DNA from: an uncultured beta proteobacterium
Lineage (GTDB): Bacteria > Pseudomonadota > Gammaproteobacteria > Burkholderiales > Burkholderiaceae_C
Direction of reading: 5' to 3'
Assembly: GCA_903909815.1 (NCBI GenBank)
Contig: CAIVXG010000198.1
Coordinates: forward strand, 1-64,000
Length of the DNA stretch: 64,000 nucleotides
Made by a program: the position numbers and the translations under genes
In this document: positions 1 to 8,882 of the stretch, one piece after another
Position numbering within the stretch: position 1 is the stretch's first letter
How the letters are laid out: each line of letters starts with the position of its first letter
Notes under the pieces: generated by a model
Told to the model about the DNA's origin: nothing
The model's input: only the letters and a program-made list of their open reading frames with translations
The model's database searches: none

Positions 1-161
1 ACAGGCTTGTCCTGTGCGCAGGTGCCTTGTCCACGGCGGGCGCGATATCTGATCGGCCGAAAAACATGAGCGTTGGATAGAAAACCGCCAAAAACTACCC
101 ACAGATTCCCCCAACGAGCCAAAAAATTGTTCAAATTTGCGCGACCACTTCTGTTGTTACC

Positions 162-698
162 GTGCCGACGGGGCGATCCCTTATCAACGTGAATGCCGGC
201 ATCGATGACGGTGACATCTTTCGGGTTGCAGGTGCTGAGCGGTCGTTCCCCAATTTGATTCGTATTCCAGGTGCGACACTCGACACGGACTTCGTCGCCT
301 ACACCCGTCGCGCCGATATCCAAATTCGCAACTGGGACGACTTGAAACCCTTTTCGGTCGCCTACGCCACAGGTTGGCGTCCGTACGAGTTGAACGTCAA
401 GGACGTGAAGGAACTCACGAAGACCAGTTCCATCAATGAACTCCCCCAACTGCTGGAGCAGGGGCGCGCCGACGTGATACTGATGGACCGCTGGCAGGGT
501 CAATGGGCAATTCGACAAAGCGGCTACAAGTTCCACCTGGTGGAGCCGCCACTGGCGCGCTTCGAGATGTTCATGTACCTCAACAAAAAGCACGCGGCGC
601 TGGTACCCAAGGCCGCGCAGGCGCTGGCCGACATGAAGGCAGATGGAAGCTATAAAAGGCTCTTCGACCTTTATCTCATGCCGCTGCAGTCCCCATGA
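162..698 (+). CDS. Periplasmic solute-binding protein (ABC amino-acid type), 5' end damaged
   Basis: The 178-residue product matches the second lobe of family 3 type extracellular solute-binding proteins: a GRSL-x-NVNAG-DGD-FRVAG segment near the start, then a hinge and a compact C-terminal lobe ending in a DGSY-x-RLF-DLYL helix. The only usable start is GTG at 162. The same frame continues upstream to the window edge, where bases 3-62 encode a signal peptide-like stretch (RLVLCAGALSTAGAIS), but an in-frame TAG at 78-80 interrupts it. The gene is therefore either a nonsense-mutated pseudogene, a sequence error, or a truncated protein without export signal. Its TGA overlaps the start of the next gene (ATGA), so it probably served as ligand receptor or partner for the downstream c-di-GMP protein. 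Family assignment is firm; functionality is not. Confidence 0.6.
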   Translation: MPTGRSLINVNAGIDDGDIFRVAGAERSFPNLIRIPGATLDTDFVAYTRRADIQIRNWDDLKPFSVAYATGWRPYELNVKDVKELTKTSSINELPQLLEQGRADVILMDRWQGQWAIRQSGYKFHLVEPPLARFEMFMYLNKKHAALVPKAAQALADMKADGSYKRLFDLYLMPLQSP

Positions 699-3094
699 CC
701 ATGACATCTCGCCCGCATCTCAAATTTTTGGACAAGGCGCTGTTCCGAAACAATGGCATCGCGCGCCGGATCATGCTGGCACTGATCCTGTTCAGTTCTT
801 TGATCACGACGGTCTTCACGGCGGCTGAACTGTACCTCGATTACCGTGCCGATATTCGCGGCATCGACCAGCGCATGGAATCGATCCGAAAGGTATTTCT
901 GCCCAGCCTGACAGAGAGCGTCTGGGTTGCCGAGAACGCGCAAATTCAGACTCAACTCGATGGGCTGCTGAACCTGACGGACATCGAATACATCGAAATC
1001 AAGGTGGACGCGGCGACAAAGTGGTCTGCAGGCGTACGCAAGTCGCAGCATCAGATTGAGAAAGTGATGCCACTGTTGCGAATGCACCGCGCGCAGAACG
1101 TGAATATCGGCATGCTACATATCGTGGCCAGTATGGACAATGTCATGAGCCGGATTTGGTCCAGGTTCATTGTCATGCTGGTGAGCAACGGCATCAAGAC
1201 ACTGTTGGTGACAGCATTCGTGCTGCTGATCTTTCAGGCGATGGTGGGCCAGCATCTCGAACACATTGCCGCTCACTTGCGCCAACTGGGCAGGAAAATG
1301 CAATACCCGACCAATCTTCACCTCAACCGTGCGGCAACAGGGCGTTGGCGCCCGGACGCACTCGATCACGTAAGCAACGCCATCAACCAGATGCGGCACG
1401 ATTTATCCCGATCCAACGCCGAACTGCGCATCGCCGCTGCTGCCTTCGAGTCGCAGGAAGCGATGATGGTGACCGATTCCAACAGGATGATTTTGCGGGT
1501 AAACCAGGCGTTTACCGATACCACAGGTTATAGCGCCGACGAGGTCATTGGCCTCACGCCACGACAGGTCATGTCGGGTTATCACGACGACGCGTTTTAC
1601 AACAACCTGTGGGAAACCATTCACCGCGCCGGCGTATGGCGCGGGGAGATCTGGGACAAGCACAAGGACGGAGAGTTTTATCCAAAATGGGCCGCCATTT
1701 CGTCGGTAAGGGGCGACGACGGCGCCGTGACCCATTACGTCAGCACGCATTACGATATTTCCGACAGAAAGAAATCCGAGGAAAAAATCCATTCGCTGGC
1801 CTTTTTCGATCAACTCACCGGCTTGCCCAATCGGACTTTGCTGATGGACCGGCTCAAACAAGCCGTGACAGCGAGTTCGCGCAGCGACAGCCACGGTGCG
1901 CTGCTGTTCATTGACCTGGACAATTTCAAGTCGCTCAACGACACACGCGGCCATGGCGTGGGAGATCAATTGCTCAAGCAGGTTGCCGACCGCCTCACTC
2001 ATTGCGTGCGCGAGGGCGACACCGTGGCCCGCTTGGGCGGTGACGAATTCGTTGTCATCGTTTCCGGGCTGAGCACAAACGAAGAGGACGCTGCCAATGC
2101 CATCGAGTTGGTATCCGAAAAGCTACTCACTTCGTTTGAAGAAACCCATCACCTGGGAGGGGTGGCCCACCACGGTACCGCCAGCATCGGTGTCACCCTG
2201 TTCCTGGGCGATGCGGTGAGTCCGGATGACTTGATGATGCAGGCTGATCTGGCCATGTACAAGGCCAAGGACGCGGGCCGCAACACAACGCGTTTCTTTG
2301 ACCCAACCCTGGAGACCGCAGTCAAGGAACGTGCGGCGTTGGAAACCGATCTGCGACGGGCTCTGACCCAACACCAGTTCTTGCTGCAGTACCAGGCCCA
2401 GGTGGTGGGCAAGGACCGAGTCATCGGCGTGGAGGCGCTGGTGCGCTGGCAGCATCCGCTGCGCGGAATGATGTCGCCGGCCGAGTTCATCCCTCTGGCG
2501 GAGGACACGGGATTGATTCTGCCCTTGGGCCAGTGGGTGCTGGAAGTCGCTTGCGCGCAACTGGCGCTGTGGGCAACGAGGCCGGCAATGTCACATCTCA
2601 CGATGGCGGTGAACGTCAGCGCGCATCAGTTCAGATCCAAGGACTTCGTCGAGCAGGTACTGATCACACTACGCAATTCGGGCGCGAATCCGCACAGACT
2701 CAAGCTCGAATTGACTGAGAGCCTGTTGATCGAGGATGTGGAAGAGGTGATTGAAAAGATGTTTGCACTGAAGGCTAAGGGCGTGGGCTTCTCCCTGGAC
2801 GACTTTGGTACCGGTTTTTCCTCGCTGTCCTACCTGAAGCGCATGCCGCTGGATCAGTTGAAGATCGACAAATCGTTCGTCGATGACGTGCTGACCGATC
2901 CAAACGACGCCGCAATCGCCCGAACCGTGGTTGCACTTGCAAAAAGTCTTGGCTTGGGCGTCATCGCCGAGGGCGTCGAAGCCGAGGGGCAACGAGACTT
3001 CCTCGCCAGCGTGGGCTGCCACGCTTACCAAGGCTACCTCTTCAGTCGGCCACTGCCGATTGAAGTCTTTGACAGGCTGTTTCAAGGCGCCTGA
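695..3094 (+). CDS. Membrane PAS-GGDEF-EAL protein (c-di-GMP turnover)
   Basis: 799 residues. An N-terminal membrane helix (about 25-48) and a second (about 155-183) bracket a periplasmic sensor region; a PAS domain follows (about 245-360), then a diguanylate cyclase domain with an intact GGDEF signature at 448-452 and a phosphodiesterase domain starting with EAL at 580-582. The EAL domain keeps the ELTES, DDFGTG and KIDKSFV motifs and the late E-G-V-E segment, so both c-di-GMP synthesis and hydrolysis are possible; which dominates cannot be read from sequence. The start overlaps the stop of the binding protein gene by four bases, suggesting translational coupling and that the periplasmic region senses a ligand with the help of that protein. 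It is followed by a converging endonuclease gene. Confidence 0.92.
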   Translation: MTMTSRPHLKFLDKALFRNNGIARRIMLALILFSSLITTVFTAAELYLDYRADIRGIDQRMESIRKVFLPSLTESVWVAENAQIQTQLDGLLNLTDIEYIEIKVDAATKWSAGVRKSQHQIEKVMPLLRMHRAQNVNIGMLHIVASMDNVMSRIWSRFIVMLVSNGIKTLLVTAFVLLIFQAMVGQHLEHIAAHLRQLGRKMQYPTNLHLNRAATGRWRPDALDHVSNAINQMRHDLSRSNAELRIAAAAFESQEAMMVTDSNRMILRVNQAFTDTTGYSADEVIGLTPRQVMSGYHDDAFYNNLWETIHRAGVWRGEIWDKHKDGEFYPKWAAISSVRGDDGAVTHYVSTHYDISDRKKSEEKIHSLAFFDQLTGLPNRTLLMDRLKQAVTASSRSDSHGALLFIDLDNFKSLNDTRGHGVGDQLLKQVADRLTHCVREGDTVARLGGDEFVVIVSGLSTNEEDAANAIELVSEKLLTSFEETHHLGGVAHHGTASIGVTLFLGDAVSPDDLMMQADLAMYKAKDAGRNTTRFFDPTLETAVKERAALETDLRRALTQHQFLLQYQAQVVGKDRVIGVEALVRWQHPLRGMMSPAEFIPLAEDTGLILPLGQWVLEVACAQLALWATRPAMSHLTMAVNVSAHQFRSKDFVEQVLITLRNSGANPHRLKLELTESLLIEDVEEVIEKMFALKAKGVGFSLDDFGTGFSSLSYLKRMPLDQLKIDKSFVDDVLTDPNDAAIARTVVALAKSLGLGVIAEGVEAEGQRDFLASVGCHAYQGYLFSRPLPIEVFDRLFQGA

Positions 3095-3107
3095 TGCGCG
3101 TCGACTG

Positions 3108-3875
3108 CTACCTGGGCGAAAACCCGTAGGAGATCGACGCTGCGAGCGAGGCAGTGCTGCTGCTTGCAGGAAGGAACTCGATGCCAGTGCGGCGCACCAA
3201 ATCGGCGTAGCTGATGGGTTTTCCCACACGCGCGTCATCCCGGTTATCGAGCCAGTGCGCCCAGACGCGACCTGTTGACGGGTCGTACACCAGCTTGAAC
3301 AGGTGCTGCGGCACCCATACCCGGTTCGCGCCGATCGTGGGCGGATCGGGTTCGAACACCGGGCCGGTGATCACGAACACATCGCCAGCGGCGCGCATCA
3401 CGTACTTGCGCGTGGCCTTCTCGATATTTGCCCAGGCGTGGCGATTGCCCACGGTGCTTTGCGGCACCATGTTGGCCAGCGAAAAGCTCTGCGCCATCGA
3501 CTCCGGCGTGCTCATGTCGCCAGCGGGCGCCATGTGTCCGCGGTCGAGGCCGGAGTTCTTGTAGTCCTCCAACTCGGCGCGCTCAGCGCGCGGCAGCCGG
3601 GCGTCGGCAAAGAACCGGTTGGAGCGCGTGATTCTGGTCTTGAGTTGCGCCTTGTTGAGTCGCTCGGCCACGTAGATCGGCGTGCGGCTTTTGCCTGAAT
3701 AAAGGATGGCAAAGCTGCTGTAGCACAGGGCCCGGGGCGCCATCGCCTGCTGGTTCGTCGCAGGGACCGCGCTGTTGGCGAATAGCTGCCGACATTGCAA
3801 AAAATCGGCACTCGCTGCCAAGCTCGTGGATGCAGACGCCAGCAGCAGCACTGCTGCGTAGAGAAGAAATTTCAA
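3108..3875 (-). CDS. Secreted DNA/RNA non-specific endonuclease
   Basis: 255 residues with a clear Sec signal peptide (hydrophobic run 3-20, cleavage likely after the Ala-Ala at 20-21). The DRGH motif at 111-114 with the following MAP, and the N-M-V-P-Q segment around 135, are the catalytic His and metal-binding Asn of the Serratia nuclease family (beta-beta-alpha metal fold). Likely hydrolyses extracellular or periplasmic nucleic acid. The start used is TTG at 3875, because in-frame upstream ATG codons are lacking and the signal peptide begins there; the ribosome site is weak, so the start carries some doubt. It converges with the GGDEF/EAL gene, with only 13 bases between their ends. Confidence 0.85.
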   Translation of the reverse strand: MKFLLYAAVLLLASASTSLAASADFLQCRQLFANSAVPATNQQAMAPRALCYSSFAILYSGKSRTPIYVAERLNKAQLKTRITRSNRFFADARLPRAERAELEDYKNSGLDRGHMAPAGDMSTPESMAQSFSLANMVPQSTVGNRHAWANIEKATRKYVMRAAGDVFVITGPVFEPDPPTIGANRVWVPQHLFKLVYDPSTGRVWAHWLDNRDDARVGKPISYADLVRRTGIEFLPASSSTASLAASISYGFSPR

Positions 3876-4084
3876 ATTCGAGCCATCCGTCGCGTCCGTT
3901 TCATATCGTTGGCATTGCAGTTACACGCTCCTGGCGCCCGATGGGGCAGCGGCACCCCGCGGCCGCCACGGCCTAAAGGCGCCGACCAAGGATACGCGAT
4001 CTGAGGCGCGCCGCCTCCCATCGATGCCACGCTGGACGACTTGATCTCAGTGGCCTGGGCCGCCCAGGCGAATCCGCTTCATTT

Positions 4085-6385
4085 GTGGATACGATGCATG
4101 TGACCACCGCCCGCCGCGCAAGCGCCGACACAGCCCCAGAATCCTTGATGCAAACTCTTCCCCAGGCCCCCTCCCCCAGCATTGACTCCGAACTACTGGC
4201 AAGGGCCCAGGCACGACTGGAGGTCCTGTACGGCGAGGTCGCCAGAACCTGGCCTGGCTTCATCGCCCGCCCCGGTCAGCACCAGATGATGCACGCGGCC
4301 CTGCAGACCTTTCTGTGCGCCAAGTCGCCCGAGGACGAGCGCCGACAAGGCGAGAACCTGGCACAACTCGAAGCCGGCACGGGCACCGGCAAGACCGTGG
4401 CCTATTGTCTGGCCGCCATCGTTGCCTCCGAACTGCTGGAAAAGACGGTGATCGTCTCCACTGCCACGGTGGCACTGCAAGAGCAGCTGTTCAACAAGGA
4501 TCTGCCGCGCCTGGCGCAGATCATTCCCGAACTGCGCTTTGACATCCTGAAGGGTCGAGGCCGCTACGTCTGCGCGAGCCGATTGCAAGACGCCATGCAT
4601 CACGATGCACAGGACAGCCTGCTCGACGACGCCTATTCCGATGCCTTCGCCGATGACCGCCGCCAGACCACGGGCGTCAAACGTGACCGGGTTGAGTCGG
4701 TGCAATGGTTCAAGAGCATCGCCAGAAAGCTCGACTCGGACCAATGGGACGGCGACATTGACAGCCTGTTGCAGCAGCCCAGCCAGGATGACTGGCGTCA
4801 GGTTCAAGCCAGCGCCCAGGCATGCAACGGCGGTCAGTGTGAGTATTTCCGGAGTTGCGCGTTTTTCAAGGCACGCAGGCAGGCCGCCACCGCGACGCTG
4901 CAGGTTGCCAACCACGCCCTGATCCTGGCCACGCTGCAGTCCGACAGCAGCTTGATCGACCCCGGCAATACCCTCTTCGTGTTCGATGAGGCGCACCACC
5001 TGCCTGGCATCGCCGCCGAACGGTTCACCTACCGCGCCCGCTTGGGCTCCAGCGCCAGACTGCTCACCGGCTTGCGCACGGTGGCCATGCGCCATGCACG
5101 GGACATGTCTGCGTCTGCGCGCCCCGACCCGGTGGCCTTTGCGCAAAGCATCACGCAATGCACCGACAAGTTGGCGTTGTTTGAAGACTACTGGACTCAG
5201 GCCCAACTGGTCAGCGCCGACAAACCCGTGCACCGGTTCACCGAAGGCCAGATCCCGGTGGCGCTGATTCCTGAATGCGAACAATTGGCGACGATCATCC
5301 GCTCCATTGCAGCGGTGGTGGCCACCATTGCCGCGGCGTTGATGGAGCCCGACGAATCCCGGTCGCCTTCCGAGCGCGCAGAGCAAACGCGCGCGGGGGT
5401 GGAACTGGGCGTCTACCTGGCGCGGCTGGACACGCTGGAGCGCCTGTTCGGTGCCTGGGCCACGCACGACAAGGTGCCGTGGGCGAAGTGGATGGAGTGG
5501 GCCAAGAATTCCCCCGCTGCATCAGGGGCGGCTGCCAGCGGCGGGACTGCAGACGGCACCGGCCTGGCTGGAACATCCAGCCCCGATGCCTGGGTATGTG
5601 CCAGCCCCATGACGGCGGCCCAACTGCTGTCCCGCGGACTTTGGAAAGACGTGAGCGCTGCCGTCTGCACATCGGCCACGCTCACGGCCTGCGGCAGCTT
5701 TGACTTCTTCGAGCGCCTCAGCGGCCTGAACCGATTTCCACAGCGCCAGGCTTTGGTGGTGGCGTCCCCGTTTGACTACACCACCCAGGGTGAGTTGCGC
5801 ATTGCGGCGATGACGCATTCACCGAAGAGCGCGGGGTTCTCCGACGAGTTGTGCCAAAAGCTGCCGGAGTTGCTGCGTGCACACCACCATGGCCAGCTGG
5901 CCTTGTTCACGTCCAGGCGCCAGATGCAGGCCTGCCACGCGGCGTTGCCTGCGGACCTGCTGGCTCAGGTGCTGGTGCAGGGCGAGCGCTCGCGCACTGA
6001 ACTACTCAAGGAGCACGGTCGGCGCGTTGGCAATGGCGAGCGCAGCATCATCTTTGGACTGCAGTCCTTTGGTGAGGGCATCGACCTGCCGGGTCAACTG
6101 TGTGAGCACGTACTGATCGACAAGCTGCCGTTCACACCTCCGACTTCGCCGGTAGAGGAAGCCCTGGCGGAGTGGCTCAGCACGCAGGGGCGCGACCCGT
6201 TTTCAGAAATCTCTGTGCCTCGCGCGGGCATGAAGTTGGCGCAGTGGGCCGGACGTGGCGTGCGCACGGTGACGGACCGCGCGGTGATCACGGTGTGTGA
6301 CACGCGCCTGGCAACGATGCGCTATGGGCGCGATATTCTGGCCGGCCTGCCCCCGTTTCCAGTGGTTCGGCCGGGCGCGCGCTAA
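4085..6385 (+). CDS. dinG: ATP-dependent DNA helicase DinG
   Basis: 766 residues, superfamily 2 XPD-like helicase. Walker A is AGTGTGKT at 97-104, the DEAH box at 301-304, and four cysteines at 163, 247, 252 and 258 have the spacing of the [4Fe-4S] cluster of DinG/XPD. The C-terminal half carries the helicase motifs ending with a GRGVR segment typical of motif VI. Role: 5'-3' unwinding of forked DNA, R-loops and related structures during repair and replication-transcription conflicts. GTG at 4085 is the longest reasonable start; ATG at 4094 is an equal alternative. I saw no convincing LexA-type CTGT-N8-ACAG site upstream, so SOS control, known in Escherichia coli, is not supported here. It converges with the CoA-transferase gene. 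Confidence 0.93.
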   Translation: MDTMHVTTARRASADTAPESLMQTLPQAPSPSIDSELLARAQARLEVLYGEVARTWPGFIARPGQHQMMHAALQTFLCAKSPEDERRQGENLAQLEAGTGTGKTVAYCLAAIVASELLEKTVIVSTATVALQEQLFNKDLPRLAQIIPELRFDILKGRGRYVCASRLQDAMHHDAQDSLLDDAYSDAFADDRRQTTGVKRDRVESVQWFKSIARKLDSDQWDGDIDSLLQQPSQDDWRQVQASAQACNGGQCEYFRSCAFFKARRQAATATLQVANHALILATLQSDSSLIDPGNTLFVFDEAHHLPGIAAERFTYRARLGSSARLLTGLRTVAMRHARDMSASARPDPVAFAQSITQCTDKLALFEDYWTQAQLVSADKPVHRFTEGQIPVALIPECEQLATIIRSIAAVVATIAAALMEPDESRSPSERAEQTRAGVELGVYLARLDTLERLFGAWATHDKVPWAKWMEWAKNSPAASGAAASGGTADGTGLAGTSSPDAWVCASPMTAAQLLSRGLWKDVSAAVCTSATLTACGSFDFFERLSGLNRFPQRQALVVASPFDYTTQGELRIAAMTHSPKSAGFSDELCQKLPELLRAHHHGQLALFTSRRQMQACHAALPADLLAQVLVQGERSRTELLKEHGRRVGNGERSIIFGLQSFGEGIDLPGQLCEHVLIDKLPFTPPTSPVEEALAEWLSTQGRDPFSEISVPRAGMKLAQWAGRGVRTVTDRAVITVCDTRLATMRYGRDILAGLPPFPVVRPGAR

Positions 6386-6513
6386 GGCTGCAGCACGCGG
6401 TTTGTTTGCCAGACTCACTGACCGGGATTCGCATTCTGGTGCAAGGTCTTCAAACATGTGCGCCCAGGTAGCGCTGGTCCAGCGCCGCTCACCGGCACGC
6501 AAGATCGCGCCAT

Positions 6514-7830
6514 TCAGGCGGAGAGCTTCAGGCGATCTGCCTCCTGTTGCAGCCAGGCCCGAAAGTCCGGGTGCGCGATGGAAATCAGACGCTTCACGCG
6601 CTCTCGCACTGGCGCGCCCTTGAGGCGCACGGCGCCGTACTCGGTCACGACGTAGTCAACATCGGCGCGGTGCAGCGTGACGTTGGCGCCCGGCGTCAAC
6701 GTCGGCGCGATTTTCGAAATCGTCTTGCAGCCGCCGTCCGGCTGCTTCACCTGGGCCGTCGAATACAGGGCGATGAACGACTTGCCACCGTCCGACATTT
6801 GGGCGCCGACGGCGGTATCAGCCTGGCCGCCCGTACCACTGAATTGGCGCGAGCCGATCGATTCGGAACACACCTGCCCCGTCAGATCGACTTCGAGCGT
6901 GGTATTGATCGATACCTGCTTTCGGTTGCGTGCGATGGTGTGCGGATTGTTCACCCAGGAGCCGCGCATCAGCGCCACCGCCGGGTTACGGTGCAGGAAG
7001 TCGTAAAGCTTTTTGGACCCGAGCGCGAACGCCGCCACCATCTTGCCCGTCAACACCTGGTTGCCAAAGCTGTGCGCCGTCTTGGCGATGCAGCCAGCTT
7101 CGAACAGATCGACCATACCGTCGGTGAACATCTCGGTGTGGATTGCGAGGTCGCGTTTGCCCATGAGCATGGCCGTGACCGCGTTCGGTATGCCTCCTAT
7201 GCCCACCTGCAGTGTCGATCCGTCCGCTATCATTTCCGCAATGCTGGCACCGATGAGCGCGTCCTTCTGCTCGATCGGGGTCGACGGCAGTGTGGGCACT
7301 TCGCGCGTGTTCTCCATCAGGAAATCAACGTCATCGAGGTGGATGATGGTGTCGCCGTAAATGCGCGGCAGGTTCTCGTTGACTTCGAGCATGACCAAGT
7401 CCGCGGCCTCGACCATTTCGCGCTCGTAGGTGACGGACAGCGACAGTGAAACAAAACCGAAGCGGTCCGGCGGCGTGCATGTGCCGACGAACATCGTGGG
7501 CTTGCGGTAGGCGATGCGGTCCAGGCCCGCGCGGTGCAGATGATTTGGCACGTAGGACGTGGTGCCAGACTCCTCATGCGCCTTACGCACCGGTGGGGTG
7601 AAGAACCACGCGTCGTGATCGAGGTGGCCTCGCATGGCAGGGTCCGCGTAAAAGGGATAGGCCTGCATCGGCAGACAGGTGGCGACCGCGACGTTACCCA
7701 CGCGCGGCGCAACCGTATGCAATCGGGCCAGAAAGCCTGCGGGCTCGGCCGCCGCCAGGGCCACGACGATGCTGTCGTTCGACTGGACTTTGCCCAATGC
7801 CTCATCGACGCTGATGCGCTTGCTGCGCAT
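6514..7830 (-). CDS. Acetyl-CoA hydrolase / CoA-transferase family protein
   Basis: 438 residues from ATG 7830, the exact length of 4-hydroxybutyrate CoA-transferase-like enzymes. GIGGIPNAV (210-218) and HTEMFTDG (231-238) are family motifs; Glu233 in the second is the likely catalytic glutamate that forms the CoA thioester intermediate. The C-terminal half carries the S-IG-RQFSGTGGQ and VTEYG segments. The open frame extends upstream into the preceding gene, but that part is a shadow; GTG at 7848 is an alternative start. It is the last gene of the liv-type operon, so it probably moves CoA between a short acid and acetyl-CoA or succinyl-CoA, activating the imported substrate or releasing the product. 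Actual substrate unknown. Confidence 0.85.
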   Translation of the reverse strand: MRSKRISVDEALGKVQSNDSIVVALAAAEPAGFLARLHTVAPRVGNVAVATCLPMQAYPFYADPAMRGHLDHDAWFFTPPVRKAHEESGTTSYVPNHLHRAGLDRIAYRKPTMFVGTCTPPDRFGFVSLSLSVTYEREMVEAADLVMLEVNENLPRIYGDTIIHLDDVDFLMENTREVPTLPSTPIEQKDALIGASIAEMIADGSTLQVGIGGIPNAVTAMLMGKRDLAIHTEMFTDGMVDLFEAGCIAKTAHSFGNQVLTGKMVAAFALGSKKLYDFLHRNPAVALMRGSWVNNPHTIARNRKQVSINTTLEVDLTGQVCSESIGSRQFSGTGGQADTAVGAQMSDGGKSFIALYSTAQVKQPDGGCKTISKIAPTLTPGANVTLHRADVDYVVTEYGAVRLKGAPVRERVKRLISIAHPDFRAWLQQEADRLKLSA

Positions 7831-7853
7831 GAGGGTGCTGGCCGCGGACACGA

Positions 7854-8852
7854 TCAGGTCATCCTCAGCGCGACCGCGGACTGGTTGTAGCCCACGCCCG
7901 AGCCGATCATCACCACCAGATCGCCGCGCTTGATCTTGCCGACTTCGATGGCATCGTCCAGCGCCATGGCGATGCAGGCCGAGCCGGTATAGCCATACTT
8001 CTCCATGATGGTGTGGCATTTCTCCACGGGCACGCCACATCCCTGCGCAGCGATCGCAATGCTGGGCTTGCGCACCTGGGTGAACAGGATCTGGTCGACG
8101 TCGTCAGGCGTGAACTCGTTTTCCGCCGCCAGGCGTTTGAACAATCGCGGCCAACCCTCGTGATTCACCTCGGGTGGATAGGGCTTCACCAGCCGCACCT
8201 GCGTGCGCCCGGCCTTGATCGAGGCAGCGCTTGCCGGCTCAAAGGTGCCGCCCGAGTAAATGCCCCAGTGCGCGTGGTAGGCCCCGTCGGCCTGCATGGC
8301 CGCGCCGATGAAGCCCTGAAGGCTGCCCGACGTGAGCACGGCCGCGCCCGCACCGTCACCATAGAAGAAGCACACCGGGTCGTTCGGGTCGCTGAGCTTG
8401 CGCATCATGTAGGCGCCCACCACGAGCACGTTCTTGATGCCTGCGTTGGTGGCGATCAGGCCGGCGGCGAGGGCGATCGCCGTCGGGAACGAGGCGCAGG
8501 CGCAACCCACGTCAAATGTGCCGGCGTTCTTCGCACCCAGTTTGTACTGCAGCACGACCGAGGTGTCGGGCGTGAGGTAGTCGGGCGAATCCGTGCCAAA
8601 AACGATCAGGTCGAGGTCTTCGGGCCTGAGGCAGGCGCGGCGCAAGGCTTCTTTGGCGGCGGGCAGCGCCAGGTCGGAGGTGGCCCAGTCGTCGGGGGCG
8701 TAGAAGCGCTGCGTGATGCCGGTGCTGGTGCCGAACTTGTCGATCACGTCCGGGATGCCCAACGCCGCGAAGCGCTCTGTCAATTCACCGTTACTGACCT
8801 TGCGCTGTGGCAGGTAGCGCGCGGTCGAAATGATGTGTGCAGTGCGGGTCAT
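7854..8852 (-). CDS. 3-oxoacyl-ACP synthase III-like thiolase-fold enzyme, atypical triad
   Basis: 332 residues with a thiolase fold of the FabH (KAS III) family. Cys119 sits in a C-A-C-A-S-F context equivalent to the FabH nucleophile. The other two triad residues appear changed: the usual PHQAN histidine segment reads F-T-Q-V-R-K-P (Thr258 where His is expected), and the usual YGNTS asparagine segment reads YGYTG (Tyr288). A standard decarboxylating condensation is therefore unlikely; acyl transfer, thioester hydrolysis or retro-Claisen cleavage are alternatives. It lies between an alpha/beta hydrolase and a CoA-transferase in a transporter operon, which argues for catabolism rather than fatty acid synthesis. 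Family is sure, reaction is not. Confidence 0.8.
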   Translation of the reverse strand: MTRTAHIISTARYLPQRKVSNGELTERFAALGIPDVIDKFGTSTGITQRFYAPDDWATSDLALPAAKEALRRACLRPEDLDLIVFGTDSPDYLTPDTSVVLQYKLGAKNAGTFDVGCACASFPTAIALAAGLIATNAGIKNVLVVGAYMMRKLSDPNDPVCFFYGDGAGAAVLTSGSLQGFIGAAMQADGAYHAHWGIYSGGTFEPASAASIKAGRTQVRLVKPYPPEVNHEGWPRLFKRLAAENEFTPDDVDQILFTQVRKPSIAIAAQGCGVPVEKCHTIMEKYGYTGSACIAMALDDAIEVGKIKRGDLVVMIGSGVGYNQSAVALRMT

Positions 8853-8882
8853 AAACGACTCCTTGAACAGCCTGGCGGCCGA

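Noticed and set aside
4000-4084. LexA operator in front of dinG
   Set aside because: No CTGT-N8-ACAG-like sequence seen in the upstream region.
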